Source of the DNA: Ruminococcus sp.
GTDB taxonomy: Bacteria; Bacillota; Clostridia; Oscillospirales; Ruminococcaceae
Assembly: GCA_017460665.1 (NCBI GenBank)
Contig: JAFUAO010000079.1
Span: 1-64,000 of the forward strand
Direction: 5' to 3'
Length of the DNA stretch: 64,000 nt
Part shown: piece after piece, positions 1 through 10,814 of the stretch
Layout of the letters: each line of letters opens with the position of its first letter
How positions within the stretch are numbered: the first letter of the stretch is position 1
Translations under genes and position numbers: made by a program
Notes under the pieces: model-generated
Told to the model about the DNA's origin: nothing
Databases searched by the model: none
Seen by the model: only the letters and a program-made list of their open reading frames with translations

Positions 1-127
1 CTGTTGTGGTGCTGAATGTGTCGGTCAGCAATCCTGCGATATTATCGAACTGGGATTTGATTCCGTCCTTAAACAAGTTTTCGCACCAGGTTTCAAGACT
101 ATCTATTGCGTCGCTGATAATGCCCAT
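1..127 (-). CDS. VirB6/TrbL-like conjugal transfer protein, N-terminal part only
   Basis: Only the first 42 codons lie in the window; the gene runs off the left edge. The ATG at 127 follows a GGGCGGTGAT ribosome site. The visible residues (MGIISDAIDSLETW...) are amphipathic and precede any membrane segment. In conjugative elements of gut Firmicutes the gene after the small VirB2-like pilin is usually a polytopic VirB6/TrbL-like channel protein, and this position and N-terminus fit that. The identification rests on gene order and a short N-terminus, so it is tentative. Confidence 0.55.
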   Translation of the reverse strand, partial: MGIISDAIDSLETWCENLFKDGIKSQFDNIAGLLTDTFSTTT

Positions 128-250
128 AATCTATCACCGCCCTTTCGTTCTTGCGGCGAATCAGCAGGCTGCACCGAGAGCCGGCACAGCCCGCTGCCGC
201 AACGGAGTATGTATGTCAGAGAACAGTAACGGATTTGGTCTGCGATTATA

Positions 251-634
251 TTACACAGCGCCAGTCATCATATCTTCCAATACGGGCACGAGGATAATCG
301 CCAGCAGAATCAGACCAAGACCTGCCATTAACTGCTTCATACCCTGCGACTTTGCGCCAGGATTGTCATTACCATAACCCTCCAACAGATTGACGATACC
401 CCAGATACCGACACCGCCGCCGATGAGGATAATAACAGACTTGAGAACGGTGCAGGCGGTCGTGATGAACGTGGAAGAATCGACCTCGCCCGAGCCAGCG
501 GCGAATGCGGTAACGCCGCCGCAGGAGAGCATAAGTGCTGCGGTCACAAGCGAAATGATAGACTTCTTTGCGAACTTGCAGCCCTTTGAGAGCTTGTTCT
601 GCTTCTTCGCAGAAACGGTTGTAATGGTGTTCAT
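251..634 (-). CDS. VirB2/TrbC-like (Maff2-type) conjugal pilin subunit
   Basis: A 127-residue membrane protein. I chose the ATG at 634 because GGAGG stands 10 bases upstream; the longer reading frame has no ribosome site. Residues about 20-47 form a signal peptide-like stretch ending TAFAAG. Two hydrophobic helices follow (about 58-82 and 100-122) around a short polar loop with a GYGNDNPGAK-type motif. Such two-helix proteins sit between the coupling protein and the VirB6-like protein in Firmicutes conjugative elements and are thought to be the pilin-like VirB2/TrbC component. The gene lies 22 bases after the coupling protein gene in the same direction. The exact pilus role is inferred from order and topology. 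Confidence 0.7.
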   Translation of the reverse strand: MNTITTVSAKKQNKLSKGCKFAKKSIISLVTAALMLSCGGVTAFAAGSGEVDSSTFITTACTVLKSVIILIGGGVGIWGIVNLLEGYGNDNPGAKSQGMKQLMAGLGLILLAIILVPVLEDMMTGAV

Positions 635-656
635 TGTAGTTAGATACCTCCATAGA

Positions 657-2585
657 TTATGATTCTGCGCCCACGGTACATTGGATTTGCGTGAACTGCT
701 TGTCTTTCGGTAAACGGAGCTTCTTTGCCCGTACCTCTGCGAGATACTTTTCAATGTGGAACTCCATTTTAGGATTGTCGTCAAGCAGCAGCGGATAATG
801 CTTGTGGCGAGTAATGTCATACTTATCGGAGAAAAACGGGCGCACACCTCTGACTTGTAAAACACACTTGCCGCCGTCCATAATGGACAGCTCGTCTTGT
901 GACAATAATTCCTTTCCGAGCTTCTGATAGTTTAATCCGTAGCTTTCTGACTGACCTCTGTTCTCGGACGTATTGAAAGCGTCAATCGTTTCTTTTCCGA
1001 GCGATTCGGATATTTCTTTGAGGGTTGATTTTTCTTTACCGCCCAGGAATAAGGTCGTGTCACAGTTGCCCTCAATCGTGTCGGCGTTATCCTTGTATAT
1101 CGCCTTTAACTGCGATTTTGCTTGTAAAATGATACTTGCCGAAATCTCACGAGAGCGAATCGTGGCTATCAGTTTATCGAAATTAGGAATTTCGCCAATG
1201 TTCGCAAACTCGTCTAACAAGCAGCGAACGTGATATTTTAATTTGCCGCCAGGCGAATTATCAGCCTTTGTGCAGAGCAAATTAAAAAGCTGGGAGTACA
1301 TTATCGCAACAAGAAAATTGAATGTTGCGTCGGTATCGGAGATAATCACGAACAAAGCCGACAATTCATCACCGAGCTTATCAAGCCCTAATTCGTCATA
1401 GCTTGTGATTTCCAATACCTCGTCTATTGCAAACGGAGCTAAACGGGTCGAGCAGGAAATCAAAATGGATTTTGCTGTTTTTCCTGCCGCCAGCTTATAT
1501 GAACGGTACTGCTTGACGGCGAATGTGCCGAGCCGTATCTGTTCCTCCGTGGGCTTGTAATTATCTCGGATAGCTTGATATTCCTCCGATATTTCCATAT
1601 CATCGGGGAATGAATCATTTATCCAGCATTCGATAAAATCAAATTGCAGGTCTATGACATTCTTAAATTCTTCATCGTCCTCACGGCATTCTGAAAGGTT
1701 AATCATATCAATCAGCGTTTCAAAATTCCGTTCCTCGGGCGGTGAGAATGTGAATATCATAGCAATGTACGCTGTATATAATAGCCGTTCTGCTTTCTCC
1801 CAAAAGTCGCCGCCTTGTTGCGGATTGCCGCCGTTCGTGTTCTTGATGAGAACATCAACAAATTTCAAAATATCCTTTTCACGGTTGCGCTCGGAGATAT
1901 ATGCGAACGGGTTGTAATGCATTGATTTCGCAAAATCAATCGTGTTAAAAACCTTGATACGATACGGCTCGTAAATTGTCTTGCCGTTCTTTGATTTCAT
2001 TTGCGTGGGTCTGCCACGTTTCAGCATTTCGCCGCATTCGATTAACACCGTTCCTTTCGGGTCGGTCACGATGTACGACGAGTGCATTTGCATTAGATTT
2101 GGTTTGACGAAAAAGCGTGTTTTACCGCTGCCCGAACCGCCGATAACAAGAATGTTCTTGTTACGGGCAAATTTCGGCGCAGACGGTTTTCCCATTGTCA
2201 GCCCCTCGGTTTTCGTCAGAATGACATTGTTGTCGGGATTCGATAAGTCCATATAAGGCTCAATATCCCGTTCTGTACCCCAGGAAGCGGAGCCGTATTC
2301 TTGACCGTTCCGAAATTTCTTGCGGTTTTTGGCTTTAATCGTCATAACGATTTTCATTACCACCGCAAGCACGACCGCTGCAAGCAGGTCAATAGGGTGG
2401 AAGCTCGGCAGCGGATTTGCAAACGATACGCCAAGATTATTGAAAAATGGGGTCAGCTTTTCGGAAAGACCGTCGCCCTCTGCGATTCGGTACGCATAGG
2501 CAAGTTTGTCGCCAGCATACCCGAATATCAGAAACGGCAGATTGCTGATAATCAGCTTCTTGATTTTCTTGCTGTTTATCTGCAT
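657..2585 (-). CDS. VirD4/TraG-family type IV coupling protein (conjugation ATPase)
   Basis: A 642-residue inner-membrane ATPase that links the relaxase-DNA complex to the mating channel. Two N-terminal hydrophobic stretches (about 10-30 and 65-84) anchor it. A Walker A motif GGSGSGKT lies at about 149-156, and LLDEFANIG further on is the Walker B region typical of TraG/VirD4. Length and domain order match the family. Its ATG overlaps the TAA of the upstream pcfB-like gene by one base (TAATG), so the two are translationally coupled, as in other PcfB/PcfC pairs. No damage is seen. Confidence 0.95.
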   Translation of the reverse strand: MQINSKKIKKLIISNLPFLIFGYAGDKLAYAYRIAEGDGLSEKLTPFFNNLGVSFANPLPSFHPIDLLAAVVLAVVMKIVMTIKAKNRKKFRNGQEYGSASWGTERDIEPYMDLSNPDNNVILTKTEGLTMGKPSAPKFARNKNILVIGGSGSGKTRFFVKPNLMQMHSSYIVTDPKGTVLIECGEMLKRGRPTQMKSKNGKTIYEPYRIKVFNTIDFAKSMHYNPFAYISERNREKDILKFVDVLIKNTNGGNPQQGGDFWEKAERLLYTAYIAMIFTFSPPEERNFETLIDMINLSECREDDEEFKNVIDLQFDFIECWINDSFPDDMEISEEYQAIRDNYKPTEEQIRLGTFAVKQYRSYKLAAGKTAKSILISCSTRLAPFAIDEVLEITSYDELGLDKLGDELSALFVIISDTDATFNFLVAIMYSQLFNLLCTKADNSPGGKLKYHVRCLLDEFANIGEIPNFDKLIATIRSREISASIILQAKSQLKAIYKDNADTIEGNCDTTLFLGGKEKSTLKEISESLGKETIDAFNTSENRGQSESYGLNYQKLGKELLSQDELSIMDGGKCVLQVRGVRPFFSDKYDITRHKHYPLLLDDNPKMEFHIEKYLAEVRAKKLRLPKDKQFTQIQCTVGAES

Positions 2586-3067
2586 TAGTGCGCCACCTCA
2601 TTTGCACGAACACGCTCCTTGTGGTGTGCCTTTGGCTGCTGCGCTATTGTCTGCGCCTGCTGTTTGAGCTGTTCCCTTGTTATTTCGCCCCGCTTCGGTG
2701 CAGCGACCTCTGCCTGTTTGCGGCTTGCATATTCTGAAAATGCACGTTTGAAATCCTCGGTTTTCGCAGCGGCAAAGAAAACGTGGTAGGTGGGCGGCTG
2801 CGTACTGTTGTCACGCTTTAGCGCAAAATCCACATCATATTTCTTTGCCGTTTCCAGGAAATCACGGATATTGTTGTCCGTCACCTCAATGGATTCGATT
2901 TTGCCCTGCGATTGCTGTTCAAGCTGCCGCAGCGACATTCTGCCTTTCTTCACATCACCGCTTAAAAACTCCTGCATTGCCGCTTTCAGAATATCGCTCG
3001 TCAGATGTTCCGCCTTGATAGTGAGGTCAATGGTCTTGCGTGTACCCTGTTCAAAATCAGTTGCCAT
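2585..3067 (-). CDS. PcfB family (DUF3801) conjugal transfer protein
   Basis: About 160 residues, soluble and charged. PcfB-family proteins are encoded directly before the coupling ATPase and are thought to help it engage the relaxosome. The conserved part is residues about 1-115 (ILKAAMQEFL, YDVDFALKRD and YHVFFAA regions), followed by a Gln/Lys-rich tail. A GTG at 3073 is possible, but the ATG at 3067 sits 9 bases from GGGGG and is preferred. The family name rests on pattern recognition and on the immediate coupling-protein neighbour. Confidence 0.8.
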   Translation of the reverse strand: MATDFEQGTRKTIDLTIKAEHLTSDILKAAMQEFLSGDVKKGRMSLRQLEQQSQGKIESIEVTDNNIRDFLETAKKYDVDFALKRDNSTQPPTYHVFFAAAKTEDFKRAFSEYASRKQAEVAAPKRGEITREQLKQQAQTIAQQPKAHHKERVRANEVAH

Positions 3068-3081
3068 AAACACTTGCCCCC

Positions 3082-3357
3082 TTAATCGGGCGTTACGGTC
3101 ACAGGCACGATAAAGAGCGAGAACGCATTACTGGAAATCCACTTTTTGATTTCCTCCATAACCGTGAAAAGCTCCTCCTCGGTTTCGTAGATACCAAGCT
3201 GGATTTCCTCGTCATTGACGGTCAGAGCGTTAATAGCGTATGCTGTCACTTCCTCGCCGCTGACGGTGTTCTCCGCTTCGATTTCAACGGGCGTGATTCT
3301 GACGACACAGCCAAGATTCAGCACCTCGTCGGTCTGCGTGTAGATAAACTTGTTCAT
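3082..3357 (-). CDS. Small conserved conjugative-element protein, function unknown
   Basis: 91 residues, acidic, with no membrane segment or signal peptide. The ATG at 3357 follows AAGGAGGAATCAA; the longer frame upstream lacks a ribosome site. The sequence alternates beta-strand-like and acidic stretches (VVRITPVEIEAE, GIYETEEELFTVMEEIKKW). It is the fourth of the clustered transfer genes, 14 bases before the pcfB-like gene. I do not recognise a family with a known job; an accessory regulatory or structural role in transfer is possible from context alone. Confidence 0.65.
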   Translation of the reverse strand: MNKFIYTQTDEVLNLGCVVRITPVEIEAENTVSGEEVTAYAINALTVNDEEIQLGIYETEEELFTVMEEIKKWISSNAFSLFIVPVTVTPD

Positions 3358-3374
3358 TTGATTCCTCCTTGTCA

Positions 3375-3581
3375 TTACTTGCTTGTGAATGAATAGCCGA
3401 TTTTTGCAAGCTGTTTCTTCCAGTTTCCGAACAGCGCATTTTCGCTGCGCAGGGCGTTCGGGTCTGTATTCCGCATATTGATTGCAAAATCCCCGTCGAT
3501 TTCGGTGATGACCCACAGCTCGCCCTCAAGCGAGATAAGGTCGCCCACTTTCAGCTCGTCAACGGTTTTCGTGTCCGTCAT
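3375..3581 (-). CDS. Small beta-barrel-like protein of the conjugative element, function unknown
   Basis: 68 residues. The ATG at 3581 has GGAGGGAG 5 bases upstream and overlaps the TGA of the PP-loop gene (ATGA), so translation is coupled. The first 40 residues (VDELKVGDLISLEGELWVITEIDGDFAI) read like a small SH3/Tudor-like barrel of the kind found in many accessory nucleic-acid-binding proteins. That is a resemblance only. No function can be assigned. Confidence 0.6.
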   Translation of the reverse strand: MTDTKTVDELKVGDLISLEGELWVITEIDGDFAINMRNTDPNALRSENALFGNWKKQLAKIGYSFTSK

Positions 3582-4411
3582 AATGCTCCCTCCTTTCCGA
3601 GCCGTTCACGCAGCGCACGATAAAACTCACGGCTGCGGATAGACTTGCCGTTTTTCAGCCATTCCGCTTCCATATCGAAACGGATTTGCAGCTCCTTTAC
3701 GCTGTAATCTGCCCTGAATTTGCGCCACGTTATTTCGTCCCATATACCAAGCTGCTTCCATAGGTCGGGATAATCCCGATACAGCACACGCAGCTCATCA
3801 AGGGATTGCAGCGGACAGCACCAGCAGGACACACGCTTGAATTTTTCGTAGAGTCCCTCCCAGTTAAAGCCGCAATCATAGCAGTATTGCAGACAATCCG
3901 CTTCGGACATATTCCATTCGACAAGCGGGTGGATATGCTGCTCGTCCTGGTTGCGCTTGCGTTCCAAGCGATATTGCTCGTCGGCAGCTATCCCGACATA
4001 CTCGTAAATGTCATACTGTTCCCGATACGGACGCAGGAAGCGCTCTCTCGGCATATCTTTGAGCCGTGACGTACACCACCGCATTCGTGACCCTGCCCAG
4101 CCGTAGCCGTTCGGCTGCTCGCCGTATTTCTGTATCACGGGCGAATCTGCCTTGCGTTTTATGGGAATATCCTTGAAATAATACTCAAAGGGGTACTCGG
4201 GCTGTACGACAGTGATTTCCATTTGCAGCGTGTCCCGAACGTAACTGTTCAGCTTGTCTATGTGGCGATACATTGCAGGAAATTCCAGCCCAGTATCGCA
4301 GAAAAGAATCATACTGATAGGCACGTTACGCTCAATCATAGCCAGCAGCATTGCCGTACTGTCCTTGCCGCCCGAGAGCGATACCAGGTTAAACCTCGGC
4401 TTATTCATCAT
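3578..4411 (-). CDS. PP-loop (PAPS reductase-like) adenine nucleotide alpha-hydrolase family protein
   Basis: 277 residues. The PP-loop SGGKDST near the N-terminus binds ATP or an adenylated substrate. LFCDTGLEFP, a GWAGSRMRWCTSRLK region and a CWCCP cluster near the middle are typical of the phosphoadenosine phosphosulfate reductase/DndC-like superfamily, where the Cys residues may hold a metal centre. The ATG at 4411 is 7 bases after GGGAGG and lies inside the end of the replication gene (11-base overlap), so the two are coupled. Such genes recur in Firmicutes conjugative elements beside the replication initiator. The substrate is unknown. A true sulfate-assimilation role is unlikely in this context. 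Confidence 0.8.
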   Translation of the reverse strand: MMNKPRFNLVSLSGGKDSTAMLLAMIERNVPISMILFCDTGLEFPAMYRHIDKLNSYVRDTLQMEITVVQPEYPFEYYFKDIPIKRKADSPVIQKYGEQPNGYGWAGSRMRWCTSRLKDMPRERFLRPYREQYDIYEYVGIAADEQYRLERKRNQDEQHIHPLVEWNMSEADCLQYCYDCGFNWEGLYEKFKRVSCWCCPLQSLDELRVLYRDYPDLWKQLGIWDEITWRKFRADYSVKELQIRFDMEAEWLKNGKSIRSREFYRALRERLGKEGAL

Positions 4412-5378
4412 CGTCATACCTCCCGCTTGAAAACTCGGGGAAAGCGTGACGGAAATCTGCCGATTGATAGCTTGACAGCGTGGCAACGGAATTAAAGAGG
4501 GCAGTTATCAGATAAGCCTTGATGTTTCTGATTTTCGTGGTCGTCTTTTCAAGGCATTCAAAGACATAGCTGATATGTTCCTCGGTCAGTTTGAGGAATC
4601 GGCTCTTGACGACCTCCTGCGGCATTTCTTGATTGGCAACACGAATAGTAGGGGATTGAGAGCAAATGCACTCAACGATAAGCTCAACGATTTCGTCAAG
4701 CTCCTGGATATTGCCACGAGGTCTGTTGTGTGGCTGCTCGCATTCATAGGCTTCGGCAAACCAGGCGTATTCGATATTCTCTTTTACGACTTGTCGATAA
4801 GTATCAATCATATCAATCCTATCCTGCGCTTCTTGCTGCGATTGCTGCGGCTGAACGAGATTGGATTGATTGATTTTTCGCTCCGATGATATTTCTTTTT
4901 TGGTACTTGATGTTGTTGTTATTTTATATACACCTTGCTTTTCCAGCGCAGGATTGTCCAGAACTGGATTTTCCAGTTGTGGGCTTTCCAGCTCTGAATA
5001 ATCGCCCTCGATTGGAGAACTTTCAACAAGGTTTTCAACAGGCTTTTTCTTCGTAGAAGATTCTGCTCTGTATTCCTCGGGCAGCGGCTCATCGGAGATG
5101 ATATATTCCCAGTCGATTACTCTGCCGCTGCGTTCGTCGATAAGTTTGCGCCGCACAAGATAGCCGTTCCGTTCCAGCTCACGGATAGCAGTTGTAACCT
5201 TGCACTCACCGTCGGGCAGGATAGCGGCAAGCCCCTTGACCGAAAAATTCCAGCCGTCAGACATTGACAGCATTGTGAGAAGAAGCCCACGGGCAGCAAT
5301 CCCTAAATTCTCGTCCCGAATAAAGGCATTGTGTACCACGGTAAAATCGGATTTGATTTCTTTCTTGAAAATTGGCAT
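4401..5378 (-). CDS. Replication initiator-like protein of the element (winged helix plus DUF6017-like domain)
   Basis: 325 residues. Residues about 1-95 form a winged-helix replisome-organiser-like domain (GIAARGLLLTMLSM, CKVTTAIRELERNGYLVRR). A Ser/Thr/Glu-rich linker follows to about 185. The C-terminal domain (about 190-310) has the YRQVVKENIEYAWF, VVKSRFLKLTEEHISYV and KIRNIKAYLITALFN regions of DUF6017. Proteins of this build open the replication/transfer module of Firmicutes conjugative elements and are thought to start autonomous replication of the excised circle. The ATG at 5378 follows GAGGGGGTGACGGT. The gene is preceded by a short paralogue of its own N-terminus. Confidence 0.85.
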   Translation of the reverse strand: MPIFKKEIKSDFTVVHNAFIRDENLGIAARGLLLTMLSMSDGWNFSVKGLAAILPDGECKVTTAIRELERNGYLVRRKLIDERSGRVIDWEYIISDEPLPEEYRAESSTKKKPVENLVESSPIEGDYSELESPQLENPVLDNPALEKQGVYKITTTSSTKKEISSERKINQSNLVQPQQSQQEAQDRIDMIDTYRQVVKENIEYAWFAEAYECEQPHNRPRGNIQELDEIVELIVECICSQSPTIRVANQEMPQEVVKSRFLKLTEEHISYVFECLEKTTTKIRNIKAYLITALFNSVATLSSYQSADFRHAFPEFSSGRYDDDE

Positions 5379-5390
5379 ACCGTCACCCCC

Positions 5391-5645
5391 TCAAAGCTGC
5401 TGCATAGCAGGTATCAGCTTCTTGTTGACCGCATACACCGAATCTGTAATGCAAATCACATAGTCGAGATTGCAAAGCTCATCAAGGGCGGCTTTGATTT
5501 CTCGCAGCGAATCCGATTCAAAATTCATAGCGAGCTTTCCCAGGCTGCAATAGTCGCACTCGGGGACATTGAGCATTGTTGTCAGAACACCACGGGCAGA
5601 CAGGGATAGCCGAGAATCGTTTGGCACTAATATCTTGTCATTCAC
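5391..5645 (-). CDS. Short winged-helix protein, paralogue of the replication initiator N-terminus
   Basis: About 84 residues. GGAGG at 5655-5659 is 9 bases from a GTG at 5645 but only 3 bases from the GTG at 5651, so 5645 is the better start. The core (LSLSARGVLTTMLNVPECDYCSLGKLA) lines up with the replication initiator core (LGIAARGLLLTMLSMSDGWNFSVKGLA written in parts), and both continue into a helix for DNA contact. It therefore looks like a stand-alone copy of the initiator's DNA-binding head. It is the first gene after the attenuator-like leader and may repress or assist the initiator; that role is inference. Confidence 0.7.
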   Translation of the reverse strand: MNDKILVPNDSRLSLSARGVLTTMLNVPECDYCSLGKLAMNFESDSLREIKAALDELCNLDYVICITDSVYAVNKKLIPAMQQL

Positions 5646-5659
5646 TTGCACATACCTCC

Positions 5660-5708
5660 AAAAACAAAAAAGACGGGCGCTCCTCGGTTAAACCGAAGAA
5701 CGCCCGTC
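5660..5708 (-). terminator. Second leader terminator of the element operon
   Basis: On the minus strand a 17-bp stem (arms 5672-5689 and 5691-5708) is followed by TCTTTTTTGTTTTT. The U-tract runs straight into the GGAGG of the first gene, so it must be bypassed for expression. Confidence 0.85.
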
Positions 5709-5743
5709 CTTGCTTTGAGATATTCAGTTTTTGCAAATAGGCA

Positions 5744-5782
5744 CAAAAAAAGCGCCCCTCGATTTATTTACCGAGGAACGCT
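5744..5782 (-). terminator. First leader terminator of the element operon
   Basis: Minus-strand hairpin with an 11-bp stem including two G-U pairs (arms AGCGTTCCTCG and CGAGGGGCGCT) and a 10-base loop, followed by seven T. Its first stem base abuts the stop codon of the leader mini-ORF. It resembles the second terminator in sequence, as if duplicated. Confidence 0.85.
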
Positions 5783-5809
5783 TTACAGGATATTCTCTTT
5801 TGTAGCCAT
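5783..5809 (-). CDS. Candidate leader peptide MATKENIL of the element operon
   Basis: Eight codons, ATG at 5809 and TAA at 5783-5785, with a weak GGGA upstream. The stop codon touches the first base of terminator stem 1, the layout expected for ribosome-sensitive attenuation. The same frame is open further upstream without an ATG, so a longer leader from a non-ATG start is possible. Confidence 0.45.
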   Translation of the reverse strand: MATKENIL

Positions 5810-5905
5810 TGTCCCAATCTGTCTGCTTTTGTCGATTGTAAAATTTTCGTTAATCTCGCTTCCCTTATGAATGTTACAACTAGCTGATAATTCGATTTTT
5901 ACTTT

Positions 5906-5934
5906 ATTATATCACAATATTTCCTTGTTTTCAA
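5906..5934 (-). promoter_or_regulatory. Sigma-A promoter of the conjugative element operon
   Basis: Minus strand TTGAAA (5929-5934), 17-bp spacer, TATAAT (5906-5911), with a TGA extended -10. Transcription would start near 5899 and give a leader of about 250 bases. Between this promoter and 6128 the sequence is AT-rich with no gene; the element end probably lies in it, but no repeat that would mark an attachment site can be fixed. Confidence 0.85.
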
Positions 5935-6128
5935 CAAAATATGAGCGATATATTTTTTAATCAAAAAGTTGCCTTACATTGAAAACACACTGCTCACTTT
6001 AATACGAGTGAAATCGTTACAAATCGAAAAATTCAGAAATATATTCTATATGGATTGCCATCGGTACTTGCTAAGAATCAAAACTTATATTAAATATGCT
6101 GCGAATTGATTAACTTGTTTTGTATTAA

Positions 6129-6165
6129 AAAGCGGCTATAGATTCGAATCATAGCCGCCTTTTTC
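6129..6165 (-). terminator. Bidirectional terminator after the GH2 gene
   Basis: GCGGCTAT / ATAGCCGC arms with an inner GATTCGAATC palindrome; T-runs flank it on both strands. It lies about 130 bases past the GH2 stop. The inner GATTCGAATC recalls a tRNA T-arm, but there is no tRNA body. No gene is seen in 6166-6296. Confidence 0.8.
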
Positions 6166-6296
6166 CTATTCAGTTTGGTATTGTTTTATTTTTCCGTTAA
6201 GAGAAACACGCATTTCGCAGTCCCTTTTTAGTTCTGAGTTATTAGTGATCAGTATCAGCTGAAAGACATCGTGGGGGCGATAGCTGCTGCACTTTT

Positions 6297-10814
<4,518 letters not shown>

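Noticed and set aside
5940-6128. A defined attachment site of the conjugative element
   Set aside because: The AT-rich stretch probably contains the end, but without the other end of the element no direct repeat can be matched.
6131-6158. tRNA-like GATTCGAATC sequence near the element edge, as a possible tRNA attachment site
   Set aside because: It is only the inner palindrome of a terminator hairpin; there is no acceptor, D or anticodon arm around it.
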